DNA of 64,000 nucleotides, taken from NCBI RefSeq assembly GCF_016598485.1, contig NZ_JAEMUW010000002.1, positions 389,938-453,937 on the forward strand, given 5' to 3'. Both the position numbers and the translations under genes were made by a program. The DNA comes from Micromonospora coerulea. Its GTDB lineage: Bacteria > Actinomycetota > Actinomycetes > Mycobacteriales > Micromonosporaceae. The notes under the pieces are model-generated. The model saw only the letters and a list, made by a program, of their open reading frames with translations. It had not been told where the DNA came from and made no database searches. Shown piece after piece: positions 9,745 through 19,021 of the stretch. How positions within the stretch are numbered: the first letter of the stretch is position 1; every line of letters starts with the position of its first letter.

Positions 9745-9805
9745 CCGCCCGACCAAGGCCGACCGCCACACTGGGGTCTTCGTAATTGCCAGTATTGCGG
9801 CGCTG

Positions 9806-10296
9806 ATGGTGCCGATCGTCCGGGCTGCATCGAGCTCGCCGGAGGCGGCTGCCACACCGTCCGGACTCCCTCGCATGGCGGTCGCCTGCGCAGATGTGCC
9901 CAGCGATGACTATTGCGAGAGGTACGCCCAGGACATAGGGCGGCGTGTCCCGCTCAGTGAGGTCCAGCGCATGGAGGCTGAAGCGGTGCGCCAACAGGTC
10001 ATGGCGGCTCTGCCGCGGGGCCAGGCCGGACCGCCATCTTGCGGCGGCCCGACGAGCCGTGTTCGCTCACCTACACCCCACCCACCGCTGATCAGGTTCG
10101 TCGCGCGCTGGTCGAAGCCGGCTACAGGGATGTCGTGGTTCGCACGGCCAAGATGGGTGATCCGGCTCCGCTCGCGAGCGTGCTGATTGCGGTCCCGGTC
10201 GGTCCCTCCTGCGTCGTGGTGCATATTCGCCAGGACTCCACGGCTGCAAGCAGCATCAGCGGCAACCTACCCGACGGCCGATGCCTGGGGGCCTGA
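9806..10296 (+). pseudogene. small exported-protein gene with a probable frameshift
   Basis: Two overlapping frames both look protein-like. The first, from ATG 9806, encodes Ser/Ala-rich residues and then SDDYCERYAQDIGRR and EAEAVRQQVMAAL. Around 10020-10045 the coding character moves to the next frame, which continues DEPCSLTYTPPTADQVRRALVEAGY to the stop at 10296. In-frame codons just before 9806 spell a hydrophobic run (VFVIASIAALMVPI) that would suit a signal peptide, but no start codon precedes it. The likely original was a secreted protein of about 170 residues with conserved Cys. A sequencing error could equally explain the shift. Confidence 0.4.
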
Positions 10297-10527
10297 TCTA
10301 GGCGATCCGTTAGGCATGAGCTGGGCCGAGGCCGTGACCAGCGAAACCCGGGTCACGGCCTTGATCGGTTCTATTCAGCCTGAGTAGCCGCAGGTCAGGC
10401 AGTGGCACTGCTCAGGTTGGATGCAGCACACGTGCGGTCCGGCGGGGGCGGACCGCGGGACGGCTGGCCGCGCCCGGCACCGCGCTCGTTGCGGTGTATG
10501 CCGGGTACCGGCGGGTATGCCCGGCGG

Positions 10528-12063
10528 ATGCGTACCGGCGAGGTGACCACCCGGCTCTACCACCATCAGACGAACCAGTGTCGCGGCGGCCGGCGGCCGG
10601 ACGTCCCGGGGTTCGTCCCGATGGACCCGAGCAACCAGCCCCAGCCCTTCAAACGCCACCTCGGGGCGCCGGTGCACCCCCTGCCCCGCGACCTGCCACC
10701 GACTGGGCCGCCGGCCGCGGCGACCCTGTCCGGGCGGGTACCGCCGAGCGACCCGAGCATCGACGGCGAACTCCTCGCCCGGCTGCTGTTCTACTCGGCC
10801 GGCGTCACCCGAACCGCCGGAGACAACCTCTGGTTCCGGGCCGCCCCCTCCGCCGGCAATCTCCATCCCCTTGAGATCTACGCGGCGGTCACCGAGGTGG
10901 CTGGGCTCGACGCCGGGCTGTACCACTTCGCGCCTGAGGTGTTCGGCCTGGAGGCACTCGCGGCCGGGGATCACCGCCGGGCACTGGCCGACGCCACCGC
11001 TGACCCGGACGTCGCAGCCAGCCCGCTCGCCCTCGTCGTCACCGGCATCCCGTGGCGAACCGCCTGGAAGTACGCCGAACGGGGCTGGCGGCACGTCTAC
11101 TGGGACGCCGGGACAATGCTGGCGAATCTGCTCTCCGTCGCCGAAGGCCACGGGCTACCCGTGCGGGTGCGGCTGGGCTTCGTCGACGCCGCCGTGTCCC
11201 GCCTGCTCGGCGTAGACGGCGTGACGGAGTTCCCGCTGGCGGTGATCACCTGCGGCCGACCCACCGCGACCGCCGCCGCGGAACCGGTCGAGCTACCTCC
11301 ACCACAGTTCGCGCCGACGCCGCTCTCCCCCGCGCCGGTCGACTTCCCGCTGGTCATCGGGGTGCAGCAGGCCGGTGAGCTCACCACGGGCGACGACGTG
11401 ACGGGCTGGCGGGCGGCCGTCGGGGGCCTGCCTCGCGCCACCGACACCGTCGGCGCACCGGTTGCCGCCGGCAGCGAGCCGATCGAGTCGGTCATCCTGC
11501 GCCGCGGCTCCACCCGGCGCATGCGCCGCCAACTCGCCCCCGCCGAGCTGCTGCACTGGGCGATGTCGGCGGCGACCCGAGCCGTCCCCGCCGACGCAAT
11601 CCCGCCCGGGAGCACCCTGCTCTCCCACGAGGTCGCGGTCCACGCGGTGCACGGCACGGATCCGGGCCTGTACCAACAGGTCAACGGCTCGCCGCAGCTG
11701 CGCCGGCCGGCGCCGGAGCCCAAGGTACGGGCGTTGAGCCAAAGGCTCTGCCTCGACCAGCCGCTCGGCGGCGACTCCGCGTACACCGACTTCGCCTGCG
11801 CCGATCTGGACCAGGTGCTCGACAGGTACGGCGAGCGCGGGTACCGGGTCGCCCAGTTCGAGGCCGGGGTGGCCGCCGGCCGCCTGCAACTGGCCGCCTT
11901 CACCCTCGGTCACGGCGGCACCGGCCTGACCTTCTGCGACCAGGACATCTCGGATGCGTTCGACACCCGTGCGGCCTGCATGCTCGCCGTCGCCATCGGG
12001 CCACCCGCCTACCGGTCCAAGCCGGGCGGCCCGCCGGGCCGGCCCCGGCGGATCACCCGCTGA
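10528..12063 (+). CDS. SagB/ThcOx-type oxidoreductase with two nitroreductase-like domains (orphan)
   Basis: 511 residues from ATG 10528, chosen because the family-typical opening TTRLYHHQTN follows at once. Two nitroreductase-like halves are visible. The first, about 80-290, contains the FMN-site-like APSAGNLHPLEIY and ERGWRHVYWDAGTMLANLL. The second, about 320-500, has SVILRRGSTRRMRR and VAQFEAGVAAGRLQLAA. Members bind FMN and often oxidise azolines in thiazole/oxazole peptides. No cyclodehydratase (YcaO), precursor peptide or transporter is seen within 10 kb, so the substrate is unknown and a free-standing role is likely. Confidence 0.75.
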   Translation: MRTGEVTTRLYHHQTNQCRGGRRPDVPGFVPMDPSNQPQPFKRHLGAPVHPLPRDLPPTGPPAAATLSGRVPPSDPSIDGELLARLLFYSAGVTRTAGDNLWFRAAPSAGNLHPLEIYAAVTEVAGLDAGLYHFAPEVFGLEALAAGDHRRALADATADPDVAASPLALVVTGIPWRTAWKYAERGWRHVYWDAGTMLANLLSVAEGHGLPVRVRLGFVDAAVSRLLGVDGVTEFPLAVITCGRPTATAAAEPVELPPPQFAPTPLSPAPVDFPLVIGVQQAGELTTGDDVTGWRAAVGGLPRATDTVGAPVAAGSEPIESVILRRGSTRRMRRQLAPAELLHWAMSAATRAVPADAIPPGSTLLSHEVAVHAVHGTDPGLYQQVNGSPQLRRPAPEPKVRALSQRLCLDQPLGGDSAYTDFACADLDQVLDRYGERGYRVAQFEAGVAAGRLQLAAFTLGHGGTGLTFCDQDISDAFDTRAACMLAVAIGPPAYRSKPGGPPGRPRRITR

Positions 12064-12366
12064 CGGGGCACGCAGTGGTCGATTACGCGGCACCTCAACC
12101 CGGCAGCACCTTCGGATGTGGGGCGGGCGTTTTAGGCTAGGCACCCGGGTGGGCCGAGCAGGACGTGAAGAGGCCCGCCGAGACCAGATGCACGCTCCAT
12201 GCGCTTGGTCGGTCGTTGGCTGCTCGGCGGGTGCGGAACTCCGACCATGCCAAGTTGCGGAAGTCGTTCCGGCCGGTGCGATCATGCTTGCGGACGAAGG
12301 TGCGAGTGAGATGACACCGTTCGTGCAGCGACGAAGTACGCGGCGATGCACGGCAGGCGGAGCGTG
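12064..12366 (+). other. intergenic stretch without a supported gene
   Basis: No frame here shows coding character on either strand, and I see no strong hairpin followed by a T-run. It contains the leader of the next gene. Confidence 0.5.
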
Positions 12367-12855
12367 ATGATTACAGGACACGACACGGTCTTCGTGACCG
12401 GCGCACCCGTCGATGCCGGCATCCGGGCGATGCTGGACGCTCTTCATCGCCAATGGCCCAACATGCTGGTTGCGGTCAGCGGGGTTGCCGACGGCGTGTT
12501 CCTACCCTGGCTGACGTCGCGTAACGACGTACCGGCTGGCACAGGCGAGCTGCTCGTCGCGCGTGATGCCCATATGGAACAGCGTTGGGATGAGGTCGGC
12601 TACTCGCTCATGGAGTACGACGAGGGACCATTCGCGGTGCTCTACCAACCATCCGGTCGGACCGCGGTCGAGATCCAAGTCGACGAGGACCCATATGGCC
12701 GGTCCAGATCCGGATTCGAGCCACACTCGGCGACGTTGGTCACCGCCGGCCTGTCACTCGTCACGGTGGTGACGCCGGACCTCGAAAGTCCGTTCAGCCG
12801 GCGGATCCTCGATGCGCTCAGGCAAGCGCTGATCAGCCAGACCCGTCACACCTGA
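12367..12855 (+). CDS. hypothetical protein
   Basis: 162 residues that I do not recognise. The start is ATG 12367, although a GTG three bases earlier or the ATG at 12346 cannot be excluded. The protein is mixed alpha/beta without membrane segments. Notable pieces are LHRQWPNMLVAVSG, WDEVGYSLMEYDEGPFAVLYQP and a C-terminal ILDALRQALISQ helix. It lies 40 bp before the PIN-domain gene on the same strand, so the two may be co-transcribed. Its size and sequence do not match known VapB-type antitoxins, and I do not propose that role. Confidence 0.5.
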   Translation: MITGHDTVFVTGAPVDAGIRAMLDALHRQWPNMLVAVSGVADGVFLPWLTSRNDVPAGTGELLVARDAHMEQRWDEVGYSLMEYDEGPFAVLYQPSGRTAVEIQVDEDPYGRSRSGFEPHSATLVTAGLSLVTVVTPDLESPFSRRILDALRQALISQTRHT

Positions 12856-12895
12856 TGCATTGTTGTCCGATGACGTCCCAACCATGCAGAGGGGG

Positions 12896-13297
12896 ATGAC
12901 CTTGACCAAGTTTGTGATCGGTCCGGACGTGGCTCTTCGCCTGGCCCGCGACGAGGCCGTGATCCCCGACGAGCACCGGCTCCTGGCTCCGACACTTCTT
13001 CGCTCGCAGGTGCTGTCGCTGCTCTACCGAGCAGTTCGCCAAGGTGAGCTGAGCAGGAAGGACGCCGATCGCCGGCTCAACTACGTGCGCGGCCTGCAGA
13101 TGCGACTGCTCGGAGATCGTGTCCTCCAGAACGTCGCCTGGAAGATCGCCGACCAGCTCGGGTGGCCCGACACGCTCCACGCCGAGTACATCGCGCTGAC
13201 CCAGCTCCAAGCCGACGCGTTCATCACGCTCGACGCCGAGCTCGCCCACGCTGTGGAGGGCCTGGTGATGGTCGCACCCATCGAAGCGCTGTCCTGA
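12896..13297 (+). CDS. PIN-domain protein (VapC-like)
   Basis: 133 residues from ATG 12896; an in-frame ATG at 12884 is the alternative. The fold pattern of PIN ribonucleases is visible. An N-terminal KFVIGPDVALRLA replaces the usual first strand plus Asp. The middle helix LLRSQVLSLLYRA and the C-terminal ADAFITLDAELA supply conserved acidic positions. Relatives are annotated as toxin-like RNases. No canonical antitoxin precedes it, only the unrecognised gene at 12367. Whether it is an active toxin cannot be told. Confidence 0.65.
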   Translation: MTLTKFVIGPDVALRLARDEAVIPDEHRLLAPTLLRSQVLSLLYRAVRQGELSRKDADRRLNYVRGLQMRLLGDRVLQNVAWKIADQLGWPDTLHAEYIALTQLQADAFITLDAELAHAVEGLVMVAPIEALS

Positions 13298-13374
13298 TCG
13301 AGAGGCGGCGGCAAGCGCGGTGAGATCGAGCGCTGCTGCCAGAGGCTCCTCGTGAACAGCATGCTCCATTTCCG

Positions 13375-13405
13375 CGAGGGCCGGTCTCCCGTGGGCCGGC
13401 CCTCG
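13375..13405. terminator. bidirectional hairpin between convergent genes
   Basis: A perfect 10-bp GC-rich stem (CGAGGGCCGG pairing with CCGGCCCTCG) with an 11-nt loop lies between the ends of the PIN gene (+) and the aldolase gene (-). There is no T-run, as is common in actinomycetes. Confidence 0.6.
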
Positions 13406-13466
13406 CCGCGTTCAATGACCTGCCCTCCGGGAAGCGGAGGCCGGAACGTGCCGCACCTGCTCAGCC

Positions 13467-14345
13467 TCACGCGGACATGGCGACCGTCTCGTCGACGTAC
13501 CGCAGGGCCCGCGCGGTGGTCTCGGGCCCAGCGGGCAGCAACGGCGGGCGGACGTCCGGCTTCGGGATGCGGCCCTGGGCGTGCAGGACCGCCTTGACCA
13601 CAGACGGGTTCGGCTCGGCGAAGAGCGCCGCGGACAGCCCGGCGAGCCGGTGGCCGAGCGGCCGGGCGCGGGCCACGTCGCCCGCCAGCCAGGCCGCGAC
13701 CAGCGCGGCGAACTCGGCGGTGGCGAGATGCGCGGAGGCCAGGATGCCGCCGTGCGCGCCGAGGGCCAGCAGGGGCGAGACGAGCGCGTCGTCGCCGCCG
13801 AGCACGGCGAAGTCCGGTGGCACGTCGGCGAGGAAGGCGACCGTTTCCGCGTCGATCCCGCCCGCGGCGTACTTGATCCCCGCCACGCCGGGCAGCTCGG
13901 CCAGCCGGCGCAGCGCGCCGGCCGAGAGCGGCTGCCCCGTCCGGTACGGCACGTGGTAGACGACCAACGGCACCGGGGACGCCGTGGCCAGGCGGGCGAA
14001 GTGGGCGAGCACCCCGGCCTCGCCGGGCCGCAGGAACGGCGGCACCAGGCAGAGCGCAGCCGCCACCTCCGGCCGGCCGGCGAGGCCCCGCAGCGCCTCG
14101 ACGGTGTGCGCACCCACCAGCAGCGGGGCACGACGGTCGCGGCACACCGAAGCGACCACGTCGATCACCACCCGCCGCTCTGCGTCGTCGAGAGTGTCCG
14201 GTTCGCCGGTGGTGCCGAGGGCCACCAGGCCGGCCGCGCCCGCGTCCAGCACCTGGTGAGCGAGTGCGGCCAGCACGTCGGCGGCGACGGCTCCCCGCTC
14301 GGTGTACGGGGTGATCAGCGGAACGTAGAGCCCGGTCGGTGTCAT
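13467..14345 (-). CDS. DapA-family aldolase/synthase (dihydrodipicolinate synthase-like)
   Basis: 292 residues forming a class I aldolase TIM barrel. The early motif GLVALGTTGEPDTL matches the pyruvate-binding loop, Tyr lies in VVYHVPYRTG, and the Schiff-base Lys is in GVAGIKYAAG. The catalytic set is therefore intact. Its isolation from lysine genes, and its pairing with a divergent LysR regulator, suggest a catabolic lyase or synthase (for example for a keto-sugar acid or 4-hydroxyproline route) rather than biosynthetic DapA. The substrate is not inferable from sequence alone. A terminator-like hairpin lies downstream. Confidence 0.85.
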   Translation of the reverse strand: MTPTGLYVPLITPYTERGAVAADVLAALAHQVLDAGAAGLVALGTTGEPDTLDDAERRVVIDVVASVCRDRRAPLLVGAHTVEALRGLAGRPEVAAALCLVPPFLRPGEAGVLAHFARLATASPVPLVVYHVPYRTGQPLSAGALRRLAELPGVAGIKYAAGGIDAETVAFLADVPPDFAVLGGDDALVSPLLALGAHGGILASAHLATAEFAALVAAWLAGDVARARPLGHRLAGLSAALFAEPNPSVVKAVLHAQGRIPKPDVRPPLLPAGPETTARALRYVDETVAMSA

Positions 14346-14415
14346 GCCTCCAGCGTGCGTCCCGAGATAGTGAAGAACCAGTTCCGATTCCTCACCTCAT
14401 CCGTAAGCTCAACTT

Positions 14416-15306
14416 ATGCTCGAGGTCCGTCGCCTGCGCCTGCTTCGGGACCTGGCCCGGCTCGGCACGATCGCCGCCGTCGCCGAGGCGCACACCTACA
14501 CCCCGTCGGCGGTGTCCCAGCAGCTCGCCGCGCTCCAGCGGGCGGCCGGGGTGACGCTCCTGCAACGCGTCGGGCGCCGGGTCACCCTTACCCCCACCGG
14601 GCAGGCGCTCGTACGGCATGCCGAGGTCGTCCTCGCCGCCTTGGAGGCGGCCGACGCGACGCTGGCGGCCGCGCGGGGCGGGCTCTCCGGCGCGGTACGC
14701 ATCGGCGCGTTCCCCAGCGCCGTCCGTACCCTGCTGCCGGCGACGCTGGTCACGCTGGCCCGGGACCACCCGGCGCTCGACCTCATGGTCACCGAGCTGG
14801 ACCCGGTGGCCGTACCGGCCGCGCTGCGGGAGCGCCGCCTCGACGTGGCGCTCGTGCACGACTACGACATCGTGCCGAGCGAGCCCGATCCGGCGCTCGA
14901 CACGGTCCCGCTGCTGGAGGAGCCTGTCCTCCTCGCCGTACCCGCCAACAACGCCGTGGCTGGGGAACCGCTGGACGCTGCAAGAGACGCGAACTGGATC
15001 CTCGGCAGCCCCGGCACGCTCTGCCACACCTTGGCGCTGCACGCCTGCCAGGTCGCCGGGTTCACGCCGCGGGTGCGGCACCACGCCGACGACTTCGACG
15101 CCGCGCTCGCCCTGGTCGCCGCCGGCCAGGGAGTCGCCCTGGTCCCGGAGCTGGCGGCCGGCCAACCACCCCCGGCGGTACACCTCCTGCCGCTGGGCCT
15201 ACGCCGGCGAACAGGGGTTGCGTACCGGAAGGGGGCGGGCGAGCATCCCGCGGTGGCCGCCTGCGTCGCGGCGCTGACGGCCACCGCCGCTAGCCTGCGG
15301 CAGTGA
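14416..15306 (+). CDS. LysR-family transcriptional regulator
   Basis: 296 residues. The N-terminal winged helix-turn-helix is clear (AVAEAHTYTPSAVSQQLAALQRAAGVTLLQR), and a two-lobed periplasmic-binding-like effector domain follows from about residue 95 (GAVRIGAFPSAVRTLLP). It is divergent from the DapA-like gene with 70 bp between the two starts. This is the classic LysR arrangement, in which the regulator controls the neighbour and itself from the shared interval. The effector is probably the substrate of that enzyme. Confidence 0.9.
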   Translation: MLEVRRLRLLRDLARLGTIAAVAEAHTYTPSAVSQQLAALQRAAGVTLLQRVGRRVTLTPTGQALVRHAEVVLAALEAADATLAAARGGLSGAVRIGAFPSAVRTLLPATLVTLARDHPALDLMVTELDPVAVPAALRERRLDVALVHDYDIVPSEPDPALDTVPLLEEPVLLAVPANNAVAGEPLDAARDANWILGSPGTLCHTLALHACQVAGFTPRVRHHADDFDAALALVAAGQGVALVPELAAGQPPPAVHLLPLGLRRRTGVAYRKGAGEHPAVAACVAALTATAASLRQ

Positions 15307-15540
15307 CCTCGGCCAGGTCGACCGCGTTGACGAACGCGACGAGGACGGGCTCGGTGGCCGGTCCAATGGGAGCAGCTCGCCGGTGCGGGCTTCGGCCAGT
15401 GTCGGCGGACAGTACTCAAACGCCTCGTCTGGGCCTCCGATCCGATCAGGATTCGAGAAGCGCCAGGGTGTCGTCGGGCCTAGCCTTCTCCCAGATAGTC
15501 GGCATCACGCCGAGCCTTTAACGGCGAAGGGGATCCGAGA

Positions 15541-15990
15541 ATGTCCGCAGAGAAGTCCAAGACCGGGTCCGACGGCTTCAGCCCCGAGGAGCGTGCCGCG
15601 ATGAAGGAGCGCGCCGCCGAGCTGCGCGCCGAGGGCAAAAAGGGCGCCAAGAAGGCCGACGGGCTGCAAGCGGTCCTCGACAGGATCGCGCAGATGGCGC
15701 CGGAAGATCGGGCGCTCGCCGAGCGCGTGCATGTGACGGTGACCGATGCCGCCCCGGAGCTGTCGCCAAAGACCTGGTACGGGATGCCCGCTTACGAGAA
15801 CGCGGACGGCAAGATCGTCGTCTTCTTCCAGGACTCGGGCAAGTTCAACTACCGGTACTCGACGCTGGGCTTCCAGGACACGGCCAACCTCGACGACGGG
15901 GACATGTGGCCGGTGTCGTACGCGCTCCAGAAGTGGAGCCCCGTGGTAGAGAAGAAGGTCGTCGAGCTGGTGAAGGCTGCGGTCTCCTGA
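15541..15990 (+). CDS. DUF1801 / YdhG-like domain protein
   Basis: 149 residues. A charged Lys/Glu-rich N-terminal helix (about 1-45) precedes a DUF1801-like core, with SPKTWYGMPAYENADGKIVVFF and a conserved aromatic stretch FNYRYSTLGF. Family members are small cytosolic proteins, sometimes compared with frataxin-like iron chaperones, but their function is unsettled. It appears to stand alone, after a 234-bp gap that holds no visible gene. Confidence 0.75.
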   Translation: MSAEKSKTGSDGFSPEERAAMKERAAELRAEGKKGAKKADGLQAVLDRIAQMAPEDRALAERVHVTVTDAAPELSPKTWYGMPAYENADGKIVVFFQDSGKFNYRYSTLGFQDTANLDDGDMWPVSYALQKWSPVVEKKVVELVKAAVS

Positions 15991-16139
15991 CCGTTGCCAC
16001 GACCGCCGCAGAGCACGAGTGGCTCTCGGTTGGCGGTTCGGACGGCTCCGCCTCAGCACTCGCCGTCACGACCCACCCTCCCACATCTCTTTCTGGCACG
16101 GGTGAACGACGGCACCGACAGCAGCGGATCCGGATACCT

Positions 16140-16598
16140 GCAAGATGCGCTGCTTCATGACGGACGGCGCGGACCTGCGCGCGGGCCAGGTCGTAGTCCT
16201 TCGCGACACTCGCGACAGCCGTCGCGGTCAGCGGCGCGATGCCGGGCTGGACCCGCCCCTGGTAGTCGCGGTAGTGCACGACGCGGTGGACAAGCGGGGG
16301 CATCAGGGGCTCCAGCCGATGTCCGGCAACCGCGGCCTGCTCGATCATCCACGCCCGGCGGGACGGTCCCAGGTCTGCCATCCATACCAGCGCAGCCCTC
16401 GCCCGCCGCTCACGCAACCACGCCGGGCGACTGAGCGACCGTACTGAACAGCGGGAAGGTGTTGTTGTCCCAGACGTCCGCGATCTCGGCGATAGCCTGC
16501 CGGTCGAAGCGGCGGCCATCGGCTGCCAACTCCCCGATGCGGGCCACCGGGCGGTCCAGCAGCGCGGCGAACATCGGCATGACAGCTGCCCAGGTCAT
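16140..16598 (-). pseudogene. degraded gene, membrane N-terminus then shifted frame
   Basis: From ATG 16598 a 62-codon frame encodes MTWAAVMPMFAALLDRPVAR and ends DNNTFPLFSTVAQSPGVVA at a TGA near 16410. In the same frame upstream of this ATG, codons spell a membrane-like run (VTTLTAVAVLGFAV) without a start codon. At the TGA the neighbouring frame takes over with protein-like sequence (LVWMADLGPSRRAWMIEQA, then MPPLVHRVVHYRDYQ) to about 16140. I read this as one membrane-protein gene broken by a frameshift, or two small overlapping genes. The family is not recognised. Confidence 0.3.
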
Positions 16599-16670
16599 GA
16601 CCGCGAAGCCTAATACCGCAACGGCAGTCAGAGTGGTGACCCAGGAGGCTTTGCTCCTGCCGGACCCCGA

Positions 16671-16826
16671 TTAGTTGTACAGCCAGATGGCGGCACAGCC
16701 GAAACACAGCGCGAGCAGCACGGCCGAGGCGAGCAGCAGCACGAGCAGCGTGAGCAGTTTGCTGCGTGCCGTCGCCGCGGTCGCCTCCGGCGGCGGACTG
16801 CCGTCGGTGGACTCGGGGTCGGGCAC
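16671..16826 (-). CDS. small single-span membrane protein (51 aa)
   Basis: A GTG-start ORF of 51 codons. The N-terminus is acidic and Pro-rich (PDPESTDGSPPPE), then RSK precedes a single long hydrophobic segment (LLTLLVLLLASAVLLALCFGCAAIW) and the protein ends LYN. This is a classic small membrane-protein layout with positive residues on the cytoplasmic side. An in-frame TGA lies four codons before the GTG, so this start is forced. It is immediately upstream of the degraded membrane gene and may once have formed a unit with it. Confidence 0.5.
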   Translation of the reverse strand: MPDPESTDGSPPPEATAATARSKLLTLLVLLLASAVLLALCFGCAAIWLYN

Positions 16827-17079
16827 GTCGTGATCATGTCAGACCGGGGATTCGTGGATCTAGACGGCAGTGGTCAGGGGTAGCCGCGTCGTCGGTAGTG
16901 GCAGTTACGGCCTTGATGTTGGCGTCGTCGGCGCCCTCACATCGGGTAACCGTCGAGCGCCACCGCACGCCGTCACGCACTAGGCCGCCCGGTCTGTCGA
17001 AGGCGTTTTGGGGGCTGGTTTCCAGCGCATGGTCCACCGCCGGCCGAGCCTTCGCTGATGTGCGCCGAGCCCGGCCGCT

Positions 17080-17796
17080 CTACGGTGTGGGGGGTCCCGC
17101 GGCTTTGGCGACGAGGGCCGCCGCGACATCGCGGAGTTTGCTGTTGGTGTCCTGCGACAGCTTGGCGAGGATGGCAAAGGCTTCATCAGGGGTGCATCGT
17201 CGCTCGCCCATGATGATGCCTTTGGCCTGTTCGATGACGGCCCGGTTCGCCATGGCGGCCTGCATGTGCCTGGCCAAGGTCGCCTGAGTGTCGTAGAGGT
17301 GGATGTTGGCAAGGGCCACGGCGGCGTACCCGGCGAACGTCTGGGCCAGGGTCGTCGCTTCCTCGTCGAAGGCATCGGGCTTGGTGGCGTAGATGTTCAG
17401 CGCGCCGGTGACTTTCTCCTGCACCGGCAGGCCGATCGACAGGGAGCTGTTGGCGCCCGCTCCCAGGGCCCGCTTCGTCCAGTTCGGCCATCGGCTCTCG
17501 TTGGACATGTTCGAGACCAGCACGCTCTCCGTGGCGACCGACGCGTCCAGGCAGGGTCCCTGGCCTTGCTCGTACTGCCACTCGTCGAGGGCGATCGCCA
17601 GCTCGCCGGTAAAGGCGGCGGTGTGTGCGTCGTCCCCTCGGATCAAGGTGACGGAAACTTCACTGGCACCCGGGATTGTGCACTTGGCCAGCTCGGCGAT
17701 CTTCGCCAGCACCGTGTCTAGATCAGCTTCGTCGAGCTTGATCCTGCCCAGCTCAGCGAATGCGTTGTTCGGATCCATGGGTTGGATGTGAGCCAT
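17080..17796 (-). CDS. GAF and ANTAR domain protein
   Basis: 238 residues. A GAF domain spans about 25-165 (TLIRGDDAHTAAFTGELA, YEQGQGPCLDASV, SIGLPVQEKVTGALNIYA). An ANTAR RNA-binding domain spans about 175-232 (RAVIEQAKGIIMGERRCTPDEAF). ANTAR proteins bind paired hairpins in leaders and relieve termination, so this is a candidate ligand-controlled antiterminator. The GAF pocket is separated from ANTAR by a helical linker. It sits alone, with an 800-bp gap upstream. Confidence 0.88.
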   Translation of the reverse strand: MAHIQPMDPNNAFAELGRIKLDEADLDTVLAKIAELAKCTIPGASEVSVTLIRGDDAHTAAFTGELAIALDEWQYEQGQGPCLDASVATESVLVSNMSNESRWPNWTKRALGAGANSSLSIGLPVQEKVTGALNIYATKPDAFDEEATTLAQTFAGYAAVALANIHLYDTQATLARHMQAAMANRAVIEQAKGIIMGERRCTPDEAFAILAKLSQDTNSKLRDVAAALVAKAAGPPTP

Positions 17797-18614
17797 GACG
17801 GTGTGTCCTTACAAAAAGGAAGGCACATCACCGGAACCGAGAGTGGTCGCCGGACGGCATGCGATGGTCACTGCAGGACCCTCGGGGAAGGCTCCAGGAC
17901 CCGCGCCGCATTGTTGACGCCGGTTCGTCGACGTCGTCAGGCGCCGACCACAGGTGTTCAGCCTACGCCGGGTCACGCTCAAGCCGACACCGTCACCATG
18001 CGGCGGCCTCGTCGTGTGATCACCGGGCACGAGCCAGCAGGGGAAGTTTCGTGCCATTCGCGTGCAAAGCACAGGCGAACGCGGGCAAGAGGGGCACATT
18101 CAGGGTCAACCGCGCACCCGGGCTCCCCTGCGACGCAAAGCAGACCGCGCTTTCGATCCCGCGCTCCTGCAGCTGGCCAAACGCCATGTGACCCGGGCGG
18201 GGGCCGAATCACCGACCTTCCGGCTTGCTCCCAGGCGGCCATTAGGCCGTCGGGCCAGTACCGGCGAGCTACAACCGTCAGGAGCACGCAGGCAGGTGGT
18301 CGGCGTAGAAGTGTGTATCCCTAGGTAGGTACGGATGAACGTGGCAGGTGCGGACGACGTTGGCTCGGCCGCCGATGTCGCTGAGGCGGTTCCTGAGCTG
18401 GTAGCTGGGTCCGCTGATGACGACGACGTCGCAATAAGGGTAGGAGGCGAACGAGGATGGGCGCGGCCCGCCGGAAGATGACGATGACCGGCCACTGGGA
18501 GGTGCTGCACGTCGCGCCCCGCCGGCTCCTCGGGCGTCCGCCGTTGGAGGAATGACGTCGACCGGGGTGGGCAATCGGCCCGGGTACCGGCGGACGAGAC
18601 CAGTGAGGTGCGCG
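17797..18614. other. long interval without a recognisable gene
   Basis: Several open frames cross this interval on both strands, but all are rich in Arg, Ser, Pro and Thr in the manner of GC-rich shadow frames, and none matches a family I know. It should contain the promoter of the GAF-ANTAR gene at its left end and that of the small acidic protein at its right end. Confidence 0.5.
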
Positions 18615-18977
18615 ATGGCAGGCAGCAGCGGCCGGGGGGACGAGCAGCAGCCGGAGGCAGCGACCCCGTGGGTCACCCGGGACGGCTTCGACGCGGACCC
18701 GCCGTGGGGCGCGGGCGAGGATGATCCGATGGACGAGGGCAGCGAGGAGACCGCCGTACCCGAGGGGCGCCGGGGCGAGCTGCGCGCCGGTGCGCCCGCC
18801 GGCCCGTCGGGCCGCGCGGGCCGGCACGGGTTAGGGCCGGTCGAGCCCACTCGTACGCCAATGGCAGGTCCCGGCGCGCCCCCGGACCCGGCGCCGTCAC
18901 GCCGGTCGTTTCCCGACGACGCGGACATCGACTTCCAGTCGGAGGACGCGCTGCGCACGCGCGGCCGGCGGTCCTGA
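18615..18977 (+). CDS. small acidic, Gly/Pro-rich hypothetical protein
   Basis: 120 residues from ATG 18615, preceded by AGTGAGG at good spacing. The composition is low-complexity: many Gly, Pro, Asp, Glu and Arg, with acidic runs (GEDDPMDEGSEE) and a C-terminal DDADIDFQSEDALR. No fold is evident and it is probably disordered. It lies 44 bp before the CYP152 gene on the same strand and may be co-transcribed. Its reality rests on the ribosome site, frame length and position, not on homology. Confidence 0.45.
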   Translation: MAGSSGRGDEQQPEAATPWVTRDGFDADPPWGAGEDDPMDEGSEETAVPEGRRGELRAGAPAGPSGRAGRHGLGPVEPTRTPMAGPGAPPDPAPSRRSFPDDADIDFQSEDALRTRGRRS

Positions 18978-19021
18978 GTGAGGCCAGGTTTGAGCCGCCC
19001 CGAGACGGGCACGACCAGCTG

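Noticed and set aside
12367..13297. Toxin-antitoxin pair made of the hypothetical gene and the PIN gene
   Set aside because: The upstream protein is too large and unlike any known antitoxin; co-transcription alone does not support the pairing.
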